Assembly (NCBI GenBank): GCA_012513915.1
Contig: JAAZBG010000226.1
Span: forward strand, 1 to 44,324
Reading direction: 5' to 3'
Length of the DNA stretch: 44,324 nucleotides
Origin: Fibrobacter sp.
GTDB taxonomy: Bacteria; Fibrobacterota; Chitinivibrionia; Chitinivibrionales; Chitinispirillaceae
The notes below the pieces were generated by a model, which saw only the letters and a list, made by a program, of their open reading frames with translations, did not search any database and was not told where the DNA came from. The translations under genes were made by a program, and so were the position numbers. This document shows, piece after piece, positions 34,343-44,004 of this stretch. How positions within the stretch are numbered: position 1 is the stretch's first letter; each line of letters opens with the position of its first letter.

Positions 34343-36085
34343 ATGAATAATGAGCAGTTACTTGAAAAGGCAAAAACCTATATCACACTGGAACAGGATG
34401 CCTTTTTCAGGAATCAGGTGGAAGTGTTAATTGCTGAAAATAATATTGCTGAGTTAAGTGATAGATTTTATACTGACCTTGAGTTCGGTACCGGTGGTTT
34501 GCGTGGTGTCATTGGCGGCGGTTACAATAGAATGAATTCCTATACAGTAAAGCGTGCAACACAGGGACTCGCAAATTACATTAAAAAAGCAACAACGAAT
34601 GGTTCTGCGGTAATTGCTTACGATTCACGCAACTTTTCATCACAGTTTGCACTTGATGCAGCAAAGGTATTTTGTGCAAATGGAATTAAAACCTACCTTT
34701 TTACCGGTCTGCGCTCTACGCCTGAGTTATCATTTGCAGTGCGTAAACTCGGTGCATCTGCAGGAATTGTAATCACTGCAAGTCATAACCCGCCTGAGTA
34801 CAACGGCTACAAGGTGTATTGGAATGATGGTGCGCAGGTTGTGCCTCCTCATGATAAGGGAATTATTCAGGAAGTACGTGCTGTAAACGGGGCTGTTCCT
34901 GAAATGACAAAAGAGAAGGCAATCGCTGATAAACTGCTTTTTATGATCGACGAAGAAGTTGATAGCGCATTCATATCAATGGTAAAGAAATGTTCACTGC
35001 GTCCTGAACTTGTCAGATCAAAAGGACGTGATTTCAAAGTGGTTTTTACACCCCTTAACGGAACAGGTGCAATGCCGGTCTCACGTGCGCTTTCTGAAAT
35101 GGGAATAGATGTAATATTCGTAAAGGAACAGAAAGATCCTGATGGCAATTTCCCAACGGTAAAGTATCCTAATCCTGAGGAAGCTGAAACCATGAAGATG
35201 GCGCTGGAGCTTGGAAAAAAAGAGGACGCTGCTCTTGTAATGGGTACAGATCCTGATGCCGATCGGCTTGGCATTGCGGCTCCGGACAATGGTGAATTGA
35301 AACTTGTTACCGGAAATCAGCTTGGCGCTTTACTTGCTGATTACATTCTTGGTACCCATAAACGAAACGGAACCATGCCCAAAAAGCCTGCATTTGTAAA
35401 AACAATCGTTACCACTGAATTACAGCGCAGGATTGCTGAGGAGTATGGTGCAGTATGCTATGATACCCTGACAGGTTTTAAGTACATTGGTGAAAAAATC
35501 CGTGAGTTTGAAAGTCAGCCTGATGGACCAAGTTATCTTGTTGGCGGTGAAGAAAGCTATGGATATCTCGTAAACACAGAGGTTCGTGATAAAGATGCGG
35601 TCAGTGCTGCCACAATGACTGCTGAGTGTGCACTCTACCATGCAAGTGAGGGACGTACATTGTTTGATCAGTTGCGCATTCTCTGGAAGAAACATGGTTA
35701 TTATCAGGAAGTTTTAATCTCAAAAACGTTTAAAGGGGAAGCCGGTCTGAAGAAAATGAATGAACTGATGGATTCATTACGGAATAATCCGCCGGAGGTT
35801 TTTGCCGGTCAGCCACTTCAGATGATTCGGGATTATAAAAACGGATCAACCTGGTATGTAAAGGAAAAGCAAAGCCGCAACGATATTGCATTGCCATCAT
35901 CGAATGTACTTCAGTTTGTTCTTCAGGATGGAAGCATTGTTACCGCACGTCCATCAGGTACAGAACCTAAAATCAAATTCTATGCGTCATGCAGATGTGA
36001 TGTGTCTGGTGATCTTGACGATGCTATTGGCAGTGTCAGGAAGAAAATTAATGCAATAACGGATGCTTTGAGCAAAATTGACTAA
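34343..36085 (+). CDS. pgcA: Phosphoglucomutase (PgcA-type alpha-D-phosphohexomutase)
   Basis: I start at the ATG at 34343 (580 residues), which has GGAG 8 nt upstream; a TTG one codon earlier is less likely. The domain landmarks are in order: LEFGTGGLRGVIG, the phosphoserine loop TASHNPPEYNGYKVY (Ser147), the metal-binding DPDADRLG (from about residue 303), the sugar-specificity GGEESYGY and the phosphate-binding RPSGTEPKIKFY. Length and the TGGLRG start match the PgcA type of Bacillus. It interconverts glucose-6-phosphate and glucose-1-phosphate, feeding GlgC. The exact sugar preference (glucose or mannose) cannot be fixed from sequence. Confidence 0.93.
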   Translation: MNNEQLLEKAKTYITLEQDAFFRNQVEVLIAENNIAELSDRFYTDLEFGTGGLRGVIGGGYNRMNSYTVKRATQGLANYIKKATTNGSAVIAYDSRNFSSQFALDAAKVFCANGIKTYLFTGLRSTPELSFAVRKLGASAGIVITASHNPPEYNGYKVYWNDGAQVVPPHDKGIIQEVRAVNGAVPEMTKEKAIADKLLFMIDEEVDSAFISMVKKCSLRPELVRSKGRDFKVVFTPLNGTGAMPVSRALSEMGIDVIFVKEQKDPDGNFPTVKYPNPEEAETMKMALELGKKEDAALVMGTDPDADRLGIAAPDNGELKLVTGNQLGALLADYILGTHKRNGTMPKKPAFVKTIVTTELQRRIAEEYGAVCYDTLTGFKYIGEKIREFESQPDGPSYLVGGEESYGYLVNTEVRDKDAVSAATMTAECALYHASEGRTLFDQLRILWKKHGYYQEVLISKTFKGEAGLKKMNELMDSLRNNPPEVFAGQPLQMIRDYKNGSTWYVKEKQSRNDIALPSSNVLQFVLQDGSIVTARPSGTEPKIKFYASCRCDVSGDLDDAIGSVRKKINAITDALSKID

Positions 36086-36097
36086 TGAAATCCGGTA

Positions 36098-36134
36098 ACG
36101 GGCGGTATGCAGCTGACTGCATACCGCTCGTTTT
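36098..36134 (+). terminator. Intrinsic terminator after phosphoglucomutase gene
   Basis: ACGGGCGGTATGCAG and CTGCATACCGCTCGT form a 15-bp stem (one G-T pair) with a CTGA loop, followed by TTTT. It begins 13 bases past the stop codon. Confidence 0.9.
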
Positions 36135-36370
36135 AATCAGATAAGTTACTCATTAGATAATTCACACAATGTAACAAACATTATTGATTCTCTCACTAAA
36201 ATAACCCCATGGTAATGATCGCAGTAATTATTTAATTGCCGGAGTAATAAATGGAGTGTATCTTTAGGGTATTCCTGCAGCGATGACTTGCCGGAATACA
36301 GCTCTTACAGATACCCGGTAATTCAACCCGGATAACGGATGACAGTCACTTTTTATATGGAGAAGTGTTG

Positions 36371-37459
36371 ATGCAGTTAAAAAACCTGAGCGCTCTATCG
36401 AATGCGGTTGTTCAATGTGCGGTTATGTTACTTGTGGTACATCAGGTTGCTTTTAGTAAAGCAGAAGAACAAAAACCGCGACTGTCATTACGTCAGGTTG
36501 CAGTAAAGAATATTGCATATTCATCAACCGGTAAATATTTCGCGATTCCGAATTTCATTACAACCGGCAGCGTTGGTGTATTCACCGTTGCTCCAAACGG
36601 TACAATTGCCAAAGTTCCATCCCGTTTTACTGATAAGGATTTTTACAGGTCACGGGGCGTTTTCTACTATGCAGGAAAAAAAGACACTCTGACCGATATG
36701 GTTTTTATTCCACTTCAGGAATTCTCAAAAGGGTACACTGTATCATTTGCAAACAAGGCAGATACACTGGTCATCTGCGGTAGTGACAAAATTTCAATCT
36801 ATACGATGGAAAATATATCTCTACTAAAAACGATAGATTTAAAAGGTGTGTCAAGGGCTGTTTACTCAAATGACAACTCAATGATTGCTGCTGTTGCGGA
36901 AGGAAAATTGTATTTACTGAAATCACCCGATCTCTCATCGATACTGACCATCGAGCCTGATAATGGATGCAAATTTGCAGATGTCGCATTTTCATCAGAC
37001 AATCGCTTTCTTGCAGCCTATGAGCATAAAAATCAGATGCTTGATTATTCATCACGCGTCAGGATATTTGCAACAGATAATGGCAGCGAAGACAGACGGT
37101 TACCCTGGCTGAATGAAAAAATAACAACAGAACCCGGAAATCATTTTCCGCTCATTTCGTACCTGCCATCAGACAGCGCGCTTGCAGTTACACTTGAGAA
37201 GACTATGTTTGCAAAAGTATTGGTGCTAAAATCGGTTGATGGCACAGTGATTAAGGAATTTAAAGGCTCATGTCACGCTGTTTCAGTAAATAGCGGATTG
37301 TTTGCAGCTGGGAACTCTGTTTACAATTTAACAAATTGGGAAAAAACAGGTGATATCACTGGTGCAGTTACAAGCATGTCGTTTGCCCCGGAATCCCCGG
37401 ATCTTATTGTAACGACACTTGACAAAGTGATTCGTTACAAAGTTACACCTGAAAACTAA
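36371..37459 (+). CDS. Secreted WD40-like beta-propeller protein
   Basis: The ATG at 36371 (362 residues) is chosen because GGAGA lies 7 nt upstream. The N-terminus has a hydrophobic export signal (about residues 10-30, ending FSKAEE). The remainder is built of repeated four-strand blades with the typical 'aFSsDnrfLA' pattern: AYSSTGKYFAIPN, VYSNDNSMIAAVAEGKLYLL, AFSSDNRFLAAYEHKN, SMSFAPESPDLIVTT. No catalytic residues are evident, and a protein-interaction role in the periplasm is inferred. It is a single-gene unit between two terminators. Confidence 0.7.
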   Translation: MQLKNLSALSNAVVQCAVMLLVVHQVAFSKAEEQKPRLSLRQVAVKNIAYSSTGKYFAIPNFITTGSVGVFTVAPNGTIAKVPSRFTDKDFYRSRGVFYYAGKKDTLTDMVFIPLQEFSKGYTVSFANKADTLVICGSDKISIYTMENISLLKTIDLKGVSRAVYSNDNSMIAAVAEGKLYLLKSPDLSSILTIEPDNGCKFADVAFSSDNRFLAAYEHKNQMLDYSSRVRIFATDNGSEDRRLPWLNEKITTEPGNHFPLISYLPSDSALAVTLEKTMFAKVLVLKSVDGTVIKEFKGSCHAVSVNSGLFAAGNSVYNLTNWEKTGDITGAVTSMSFAPESPDLIVTTLDKVIRYKVTPEN

Positions 37460-37494
37460 TCAGAATCTGAAAGTAAGAAGCGGTGCTGTTGATT

Positions 37495-37523
37495 CGCAGA
37501 ACACCGATATTTAGTGTTCTGCG
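37495..37523. terminator. Hairpin between convergent beta-propeller and activase genes
   Basis: CGCAGAACAC and GTGTTCTGCG form a 10-bp stem with a nine-base loop, placed between the two convergent stop codons. The flanks are TTAATTAATTA rather than a clean T run, so termination strength is uncertain. Confidence 0.6.
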
Positions 37524-37527
37524 TTAA

Positions 37528-40500
37528 TTAATTAGGTTGTTTTACTTTAGAATGCAACCGTTCGACCTGAAGACAGAATGCCTCAACACGGGCTTCAATG
37601 ATCTGAGGGAACGGGTTGCCATCCGATTCAATCGGCAGAAACGGGAGCGATTGAATATCAAGTTCTGCCACAGATGTTGATTTGTCAAGCTTCTGTTTCA
37701 TCTCAGTGGTTGCATCTGCTGAGAGAACTGACTCGATCACACGTGTGGGCATACAAGCGAACGGGCCTATGGAGATTACCCCGTGTGTGTGATGAACAAT
37801 GTCTTTGAAAAATCCGCCGACTGCGAGAATTGATTCTCCTCTGAACCGCATATCAAAAAAATTGCTGCCAAGCTTTACGATATTGTCAATGTTGATAGTT
37901 TCATATTCGAAAAGCCCGGATGTAGCCATGATTTTCTTTATCTTTTTTTCGAAAACATTCTGAACAACAAGCTTTGTCTTGAATTGCATCCATTCCTTAA
38001 AGTTGAAATTGGATTCGTAAATTCCTTTTTCGATAATGTAATCGACATATTTTGTCCACTCGAAGAAATGTGAACGTTTAACAACGATGTCACGCTTTTC
38101 GAGTGTTTCAAGCAGGTTCTGACATGAGAAGTAATCACGCCGGACAAAAATTTCACCCATTAACGATACCTTTCTCGCATCGACAAGGGAGCGTTTCAGG
38201 GGGATTGCCCGCAGCTCTTCAACGACAGACTCTAATAGTTTGTAAAGCTTTCCGGATTGTTTATTCTCAAAGAGTGTGACAATTCTGTTCCACTGCTCCT
38301 CGAAAACCGAAATCGCTTTTGTTTTGTCAACCGCCAGTACAGAGAGGGCATTTTTAATATCCTCCATGACATCAGCGATGATAAACCCTTTTAAAAACGG
38401 CAATCGTTCAAGTGGTTTGAATGCTTCATATACATACCCTTTTTCAGCAGTGAGGCTGAACACTGAAACATTTTCGAGCCGGTTTTTCCTGATCATTTCA
38501 TTAAGAAATACCCGGTATTGCGGAAACCGGCAGTTGCCTGGTGTAAAGGGCATGAAATATGCAACAAGCTCTGATGGATCGGTGCGATGTTTTAAATACT
38601 TTAAAACTCCTCCAACAGTCAACTGTAACGGAAGACATTCTTTACATGATGAATTACCGCGTCCCAGTTTCAACGCTTCATGGTCGTATACCGGAATAGC
38701 ACTTGACCTCACGCCAACACCCGTGAAACTTGCAGCAAGAATCTCGCTGCTCAGGCGGCCCATTGATGGTATCAAAAGATGCACTCTTTTGTCAAGAAAT
38801 GAAACCACTTTGTTATCTGATGTGACAAAGTGAGGTATAGTACCTTTATAGGTAATTCGTGCAGGTGTAAACGGTTTCGCAGCACTGTCGCCCTTGCTAA
38901 GTTCGCGATATTTGTTTACAATGTCAAGAAATGCTTCGATACGTGTATTTACCCCGGCGTCAGCAGTATGACTGTCAAGCTCAAGAGTCAGCGATGGTTT
39001 GCTTTTCATGATGTCGCGGAAATATCCGACAATAAACGAGTCCGGACCGCAACTGAAATTGGTAACAAATGATCCAAAGAGTTGTGGATGCTTTTTGACA
39101 TATAAAGAAACCTTAAGAAGATTCTGTCCAAGTGCCCAGCACATATCTTCATGGCACTCCTCTTTCTCGAAGGGAAGCATATCCCAGGGGAGAACCATGC
39201 AGCCGCGGGATGCAAACTTTGATGGTATCCCCATATTTGCTTCAACCGCAAATGCATTATATTGTCGTCCGAATAAAACGACTGCCATTGCTTTCGGATC
39301 AGCTTTTAATTTGTCAAGAGCCTGCCTGCCATAATGTTTCAGTTCATCATTAAATTCTTTCTGTTTTGCAACACCGGCTATATAAGCTTGCTCAGCTTTT
39401 TTCTGATCTATGCCAAACGTTGCTGCAAGTTTGACAAACTCCACTTTTTGTGAATCATAACCAAACGTAAAGTCAAGAAGCGGAGTTACCAGTGTACAGC
39501 TTTCAGGAATATCCTTTCGGAAAGCACTCTGAATATAGTACGATTCACTCTGAAGCAGCACACAGGTGCTCTGATGTTCCCGGGTAGGATTTATACTTTG
39601 GTCAACATGCAATCCCATTACTTTGGGAAGAAAGATGTAATCTGTTTTCTTTTTAAGAAGGTTATAAAAACATCCGTGTGCAATTTCTCCGGGAAAACAA
39701 AATGATGATCTGCGGCGTTTTACACCTTCAGGATCGACATCATCGGAGAGAACAACAGAAACTCCGATATTTGCAAAAAAGGTACTGTATAGCGGCAGTA
39801 AAAGATTGGTCAGGTAGGTACGTGGAATACCGATAGTTTTTGCAGCGCTGTTGTTAGTCTTTGCAAAATATTTATTAAACAACAGATCCTGACGAATCCT
39901 GACATAATCAAAATCGTTACTGTTGTACGATACATGATGCAGCATGTTGTAATACTTGTTGCAAGCTCCGCCAAAGGGGTATTTCTTATTGTTAACCGTA
40001 ATCATGTTGATTGTACACGCACGGTCACATTGTTCGGTGCCTCCTTTACAAACAAAAGAATTGCCGATTTCAATATCGCGATTGATTAGTTCTTTCAGAT
40101 CAAATGATGATTTACTGATAAGACCGGCATTAATTCTGTTCCTGAGTTCCATTGCAACACCGAAGGCACCAATAAGGCCCGGTTCCGGAGGAATAATGAC
40201 CGGACGTTCCAGAAGATTTGCCATTGCAAGCGGGACTGCTTTATTGTAACAAACACCGCCCTGCATGAATATTTTTTTTCCGACGGGGCGCTGACCTTTT
40301 ACCCGGTTGACATAATTCATACAGATTGAGTAAACAAGACCTGCAACGATATCTTCACGGGAGATTCCCTCATGGGTAGCTGTTTTGATATCGGAACTGA
40401 TAAACGCCGCACACTGATCATTGAAGTTAGGCGGATTCGTACCTTGTAGAGCAATGTCTGCAATTTCCTTACAGTCAATTCCAAGACTCTCTTTTGCAGA

Positions 40501-41823
40501 TTCTTCAAGAAAGGATCCGGTACCAGCGGAACAAGCCTCGTTCATGGCGTAATCAGATGGTACACTGTTAGTAAGATAGGTATACTTGGCATCCTGACCG
40601 CCAATTTCTATAATGGTGTCAACTTCGCTGTCAAAAAATGCAGCTCCTGTTGCATGCGCAATGATTTCATTGATGATTGCGTCTGTTTGTGCATGAAGTC
40701 CAGCGATCTGACGCCCTGAACCGGTAGTGGCAAGACCGCTTATCGTAACGGGAACGTTAATTTGTTTGTCAATCGCTGCATAGCATTCACGGGCGGCTTT
40801 TACCGGATTCCCGTTTGTACGGAGGTAAACAGATGCAAGTATTGAATCATCTGATAGTCTCAGTAAAACAGCTTTCGTTGTTGTCGAGCCGACATCAAGA
40901 CCAAGGATACACTCATCATTGTGCACAGCTGCTGCATTGACAAGTGTCCTGAACTCAACATTCGAACATCCTTTGTGTAAAGGTGGCAGAAAGCTGAAGG
41001 AACTTTTCCCCGGTTTGAAAAAAGATTTTTGATTGAAAGCATTGCCTGATTTATTTACAAGTGCATAATACGCTGCACCAAGTGCTTCGAATACATCGGC
41101 GTATTGTGGAATGGTCAGTTTTTCTACTTTGTCAGCAATGTAATCCATAACAACTTCGTTTTTCGTTACGCCACCGATAGCCAGTATTTTTTTTGTTTCA
41201 ATTTTTCCTAATAGGTCAAGTACTTTTTCAGACATCATACGGGAAAGCCCGGCTGCTACCGAACCAACCGGAACCCCTTTATTGAGAGCATGAGTACAAT
41301 CGCTTTTACAGAAAACCGAACATCGCCCGGACACTTTATAATGTTCCGACTTTTTTGCTTCCTCAATAGCTTCATCAACACCTATATTCATGCGCCGTAT
41401 TTGCTGAAGAAAAAATTCACCGGTTCCTGATGCGCACTTGTTACCGGTTTCGACATTGGAGATTGCTCCATCCTTATTCAGGAGGAATGCAATGAAATTT
41501 TCAGCGCCAAGACTGACAAGAGCACTGTATTCATTGGTGATCTGCTTCTGTGCTGAGAGGTATTGAAGTCCGTATTCGATTGATTCTGCTTCTGTAATTG
41601 ACGGAATCGTACTTATATCACGGAACTTTCTTCCAGTTAACATTCCGTAATCATATTTTGTCAGATCAAAGCCGGAAGTAAGTTTTACAAAGGTATCCTG
41701 AGGATTACTTTCGTGGTGCACGACGGTAATACGGCCAACGGAAATGATTCCATTGTTTTCAAGTAGTTCTACTGCTTTAATGTTGGATGCACCAACACAA
41801 ATGCCTAATGATGAAGTTGTCAT
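37528..41823 (-). CDS. Giant fused acyl-CoA dehydratase activase (BcrA/BadF x2, DUF2229, dehydratase-like)
   Basis: The ATG at 41823 gives 1431 residues. Two ASKHA-fold activase modules come first. The first starts GICVGASNIKAVELL and has KCASGTGEFF (Cys near 130) and a cysteine-rich CSVFCKSDC. The second starts near residue 305 with GLDVGSTTTKAVLL and has EIGGQDAKY, NEACSAGTGSFLEE and CAAFISSDIKTATHEG. The cysteines of such modules bridge a 4Fe-4S cluster at a dimer interface. A DUF2229 region follows (around PRTYLTNLLLPLYSTFFANIG), then a dehydratase-subunit-like part (NFSCGPDSFI, GRGNSSCKECLPLQLT). Family knowledge: activases use ATP to inject an electron into 2-hydroxyacyl-CoA dehydratases. 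Proteins of this fused length occur in many anaerobes, usually without a dehydratase beside them, and their substrate is unknown. Confidence 0.9.
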   Translation of the reverse strand: MTTSSLGICVGASNIKAVELLENNGIISVGRITVVHHESNPQDTFVKLTSGFDLTKYDYGMLTGRKFRDISTIPSITEAESIEYGLQYLSAQKQITNEYSALVSLGAENFIAFLLNKDGAISNVETGNKCASGTGEFFLQQIRRMNIGVDEAIEEAKKSEHYKVSGRCSVFCKSDCTHALNKGVPVGSVAAGLSRMMSEKVLDLLGKIETKKILAIGGVTKNEVVMDYIADKVEKLTIPQYADVFEALGAAYYALVNKSGNAFNQKSFFKPGKSSFSFLPPLHKGCSNVEFRTLVNAAAVHNDECILGLDVGSTTTKAVLLRLSDDSILASVYLRTNGNPVKAARECYAAIDKQINVPVTISGLATTGSGRQIAGLHAQTDAIINEIIAHATGAAFFDSEVDTIIEIGGQDAKYTYLTNSVPSDYAMNEACSAGTGSFLEESAKESLGIDCKEIADIALQGTNPPNFNDQCAAFISSDIKTATHEGISREDIVAGLVYSICMNYVNRVKGQRPVGKKIFMQGGVCYNKAVPLAMANLLERPVIIPPEPGLIGAFGVAMELRNRINAGLISKSSFDLKELINRDIEIGNSFVCKGGTEQCDRACTINMITVNNKKYPFGGACNKYYNMLHHVSYNSNDFDYVRIRQDLLFNKYFAKTNNSAAKTIGIPRTYLTNLLLPLYSTFFANIGVSVVLSDDVDPEGVKRRRSSFCFPGEIAHGCFYNLLKKKTDYIFLPKVMGLHVDQSINPTREHQSTCVLLQSESYYIQSAFRKDIPESCTLVTPLLDFTFGYDSQKVEFVKLAATFGIDQKKAEQAYIAGVAKQKEFNDELKHYGRQALDKLKADPKAMAVVLFGRQYNAFAVEANMGIPSKFASRGCMVLPWDMLPFEKEECHEDMCWALGQNLLKVSLYVKKHPQLFGSFVTNFSCGPDSFIVGYFRDIMKSKPSLTLELDSHTADAGVNTRIEAFLDIVNKYRELSKGDSAAKPFTPARITYKGTIPHFVTSDNKVVSFLDKRVHLLIPSMGRLSSEILAASFTGVGVRSSAIPVYDHEALKLGRGNSSCKECLPLQLTVGGVLKYLKHRTDPSELVAYFMPFTPGNCRFPQYRVFLNEMIRKNRLENVSVFSLTAEKGYVYEAFKPLERLPFLKGFIIADVMEDIKNALSVLAVDKTKAISVFEEQWNRIVTLFENKQSGKLYKLLESVVEELRAIPLKRSLVDARKVSLMGEIFVRRDYFSCQNLLETLEKRDIVVKRSHFFEWTKYVDYIIEKGIYESNFNFKEWMQFKTKLVVQNVFEKKIKKIMATSGLFEYETINIDNIVKLGSNFFDMRFRGESILAVGGFFKDIVHHTHGVISIGPFACMPTRVIESVLSADATTEMKQKLDKSTSVAELDIQSLPFLPIESDGNPFPQIIEARVEAFCLQVERLHSKVKQPN

Positions 41824-41957
41824 GATCCTGCCTATGAGTAAAAGAGGCTGGTAATGCAATCATAAAATCATGAGATTCTTTCTACTAATAAATACTGCAT
41901 TGTGACACAGTGAGTAATAATCAGTTGAGTGCTAACCAGCAAAATCGGGAAAAATGT

Positions 41958-41992
41958 AAAAATAATGGTTCGTGCTAACGAGCACGAACCAT
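41958..41992 (-). terminator. Intrinsic terminator of the 201-residue secreted protein gene
   Basis: ATGGTTCGTGCT and AGCACGAACCAT form a 12-bp stem with an AACG loop; on the minus strand it is followed by ATTTTT. It lies 7 bases past the stop codon. Confidence 0.85.
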
Positions 41993-41998
41993 CAGAAA

Positions 41999-42604
41999 TT
42001 ACTTTTGCTCTGTATTTGCATCAAGAACTGCCTGTGCTTTTTGAGCTTTCGCAAGGCCATCCTGTGAGAGCGCGATTGCAACAATTGCGGTTTCCTGAGA
42101 GCCCTCTTTGAGGATCTCTTCGCCATAGTAATTTGTCAGTTTGTATTCACGCATAATAAATTTCCTGGAACTAACCTTGTTGCCTTCTATGTCAAGAACA
42201 AGGTCACCGCTCTCTCCCGTTTTAAGCTGAACTTTGCGTCCAAAATCATAGATATAGTCAATGCTGTCAAGAACAATCCTGCGTTCTTCACCGTTGTTAA
42301 CAAAAAGAAGTGTCGGGAGGCAATCGACTTTTCCTTTTGTACCATAACCATTGCCCTCAACGTATCCTGATGAAATCAATTGAAGGTTTACTTTAGCCTG
42401 AACAGGTACATCACCTTCTCCGGGAATTTTACGGGTCAGGTTGACATCAAAACCACCAAGATAGATCACCCAGAATTTTGCCACACCTGTTTTATTGACA
42501 TTATTTACATAAAATATTTTTTTTTCCAATATGTTGCGGGCAAAGCTGGACGAGAATGCAAGTGCAAGTATTGAAACTGCAAGGATTAGTTTTCTTGAAA
42601 ACAT
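41999..42604 (-). CDS. Secreted protein of unknown function
   Basis: The 201-residue protein has a textbook signal peptide (MFSRKLILAVSILALAFSSSFA, cleaved about residue 22). The mature part is beta-rich up to about residue 170 (KVNLQLISSGYVEG, ERRIVLDSIDYIYDFG, SGDLVLDIEGNKV), then a short alanine-rich helix (GLAKAQKAQAVLD). I do not recognise a family. GGAGG 7 nt before the ATG gives strong translation initiation, and the gene has its own terminator, so it is probably well expressed. It sits directly upstream of the activase gene on the same strand, separated by that terminator. Confidence 0.7.
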   Translation of the reverse strand: MFSRKLILAVSILALAFSSSFARNILEKKIFYVNNVNKTGVAKFWVIYLGGFDVNLTRKIPGEGDVPVQAKVNLQLISSGYVEGNGYGTKGKVDCLPTLLFVNNGEERRIVLDSIDYIYDFGRKVQLKTGESGDLVLDIEGNKVSSRKFIMREYKLTNYYGEEILKEGSQETAIVAIALSQDGLAKAQKAQAVLDANTEQK

Positions 42605-42751
42605 TACAAACCTCCAAAATTTGAAATGAAGTTTATTAAACAGTTATCGTTCAATAGACGAAGGAACATCAATAAACCGATCAGGGTATAATATAAGCTT
42701 TTGCCCTTCAAATTACTATCAATTATAGCAGTTGGCTTAAACTTTAAGACA

Positions 42752-43807
42752 TCATTTTTTATGATGAAGCTGCACTTCTTTCCATAAGCCGCTATGCGGA
42801 TCTTTTACCAGCTTAAGATGCGGAGTCTCTCCGCCATCAAAGATAGTAAGCTCTTTTTCTGAAATTACTGTTTTCCCGTGAATAGTATGTGACAGATTTC
42901 TGACTGTTCTGTATTGGAGCATAAGGAAGTCTTTCATGGTATCAACGTCTTTGCGTTTTTCATCAAAGGTAAAAAAGAGCGTTCCGATATTAAAGCTTTT
43001 TAGCGTTTTGTAGATTTCTATTGGAAGGTCCCGAAGCTGACGGCGTTTTTCAAACTGATGTTTTACATAAATTGATGATTTATCACTAAAAAGGACATAA
43101 TAGAACTTTGCTTCGGGAAAGAGTGTTTTCAAAGGTTTAAACAGATTCTCGACCAGATCGTTACAATCGACATTAATTTTCTCAAGCTTACTTTCAAGGA
43201 CGAGAATATATCGTTGTCCTTTATAGCGATAATCAAAAAAACCATCCAGTTCTTTAATGTTCTCATACCCGTATTTACCGTGGCCGGAATGTTTGAGGAT
43301 AATAAGGTTAGGGTATTTCTGAATTTTTAAAATATAGTTATCAGTGTGCTGAACAATAAAATCCTCACGGTTTTTTGGATCAAACCGCTTGTCAAAAATA
43401 CCGCCGGTTTTGCCCTCTTTGTGGAAATGTTTCAGAAAGTTTTTCATGACGCGGCGGGAAATCCGTTCGGCAATTTCTCCAAGCAGATTACCGATTGCCC
43501 GGGTATCATAAGGATAGGGACTGTTGAACAGGTCGTGACCGGTAAAGAGCGGATACTCAGAGTGAGAAATTTTGTAACTTATAATTGTTTTATCAAGGGT
43601 ATCCTTATTGTCATTAACCTGGTCATTCAGATTGCACAATTTCCATATACCACCAACACCATGATCACGCTTGGTAGAGTAAATAGGGACAGCACCAGGG
43701 TCTTTAGGATTAGGATTCCAGAGAACCGGCTGATAACTGATAAACGGATCATCATCGGCTTTTGTAATACTGTGTTTTTTTGTGTTCATATAGTAAACAT
43801 ACACCAT
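42752..43807 (-). CDS. Uncharacterised protein with PD-(D/E)XK-like motif
   Basis: The 351-residue protein matches no family I recognise by name. Residues 187-210 read as a PD-(D/E)XK nuclease core: Asp188 in ELDGFFDY, then 16 residues and a hydrophobic strand leading to Glu205-Ser-Lys207 in ILVLESK. The segment before it (ILKHSGHGKYGYENIKEL) and the basic helix RISRRVMKNFLKHF at about residues 113-126 fit a DNA- or RNA-acting protein. The C-terminal third is charged and ends KEVQLHHKK. There is no signal peptide. Two starts are possible, ATG at 43807 or at 43789, and neither has a good Shine-Dalgarno. A nuclease role is inference from a short motif only. Confidence 0.5.
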   Translation of the reverse strand: MVYVYYMNTKKHSITKADDDPFISYQPVLWNPNPKDPGAVPIYSTKRDHGVGGIWKLCNLNDQVNDNKDTLDKTIISYKISHSEYPLFTGHDLFNSPYPYDTRAIGNLLGEIAERISRRVMKNFLKHFHKEGKTGGIFDKRFDPKNREDFIVQHTDNYILKIQKYPNLIILKHSGHGKYGYENIKELDGFFDYRYKGQRYILVLESKLEKINVDCNDLVENLFKPLKTLFPEAKFYYVLFSDKSSIYVKHQFEKRRQLRDLPIEIYKTLKSFNIGTLFFTFDEKRKDVDTMKDFLMLQYRTVRNLSHTIHGKTVISEKELTIFDGGETPHLKLVKDPHSGLWKEVQLHHKK

Positions 43808-43908
43808 GGAATATGTTTTGTCAATTCAATGGCTGAATATACAGGAATACACATGCTATGATAATTCTGACCGGGTACGCTGTTGTATATGGGGACAACA
43901 GGTGCAAT

Positions 43909-43947
43909 AAAAAAACAGAGATGAATGAAACCGTTCATCTCTGTTTT
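43909..43947 (-). terminator. Intrinsic terminator of the Hsp20 gene
   Basis: AAAACAGAGATGAA and TTCATCTCTGTTTT form a 14-bp stem with an eight-base loop; the A run on the plus strand gives seven Ts on the minus strand. It lies about 57 bases past the Hsp20 stop codon. Confidence 0.88.
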
Positions 43948-44004
43948 AGTATAAAAAATGATTCAAAACTCTTCGAAGTATACCAATCACCTGATCAGTT
44001 ATTG

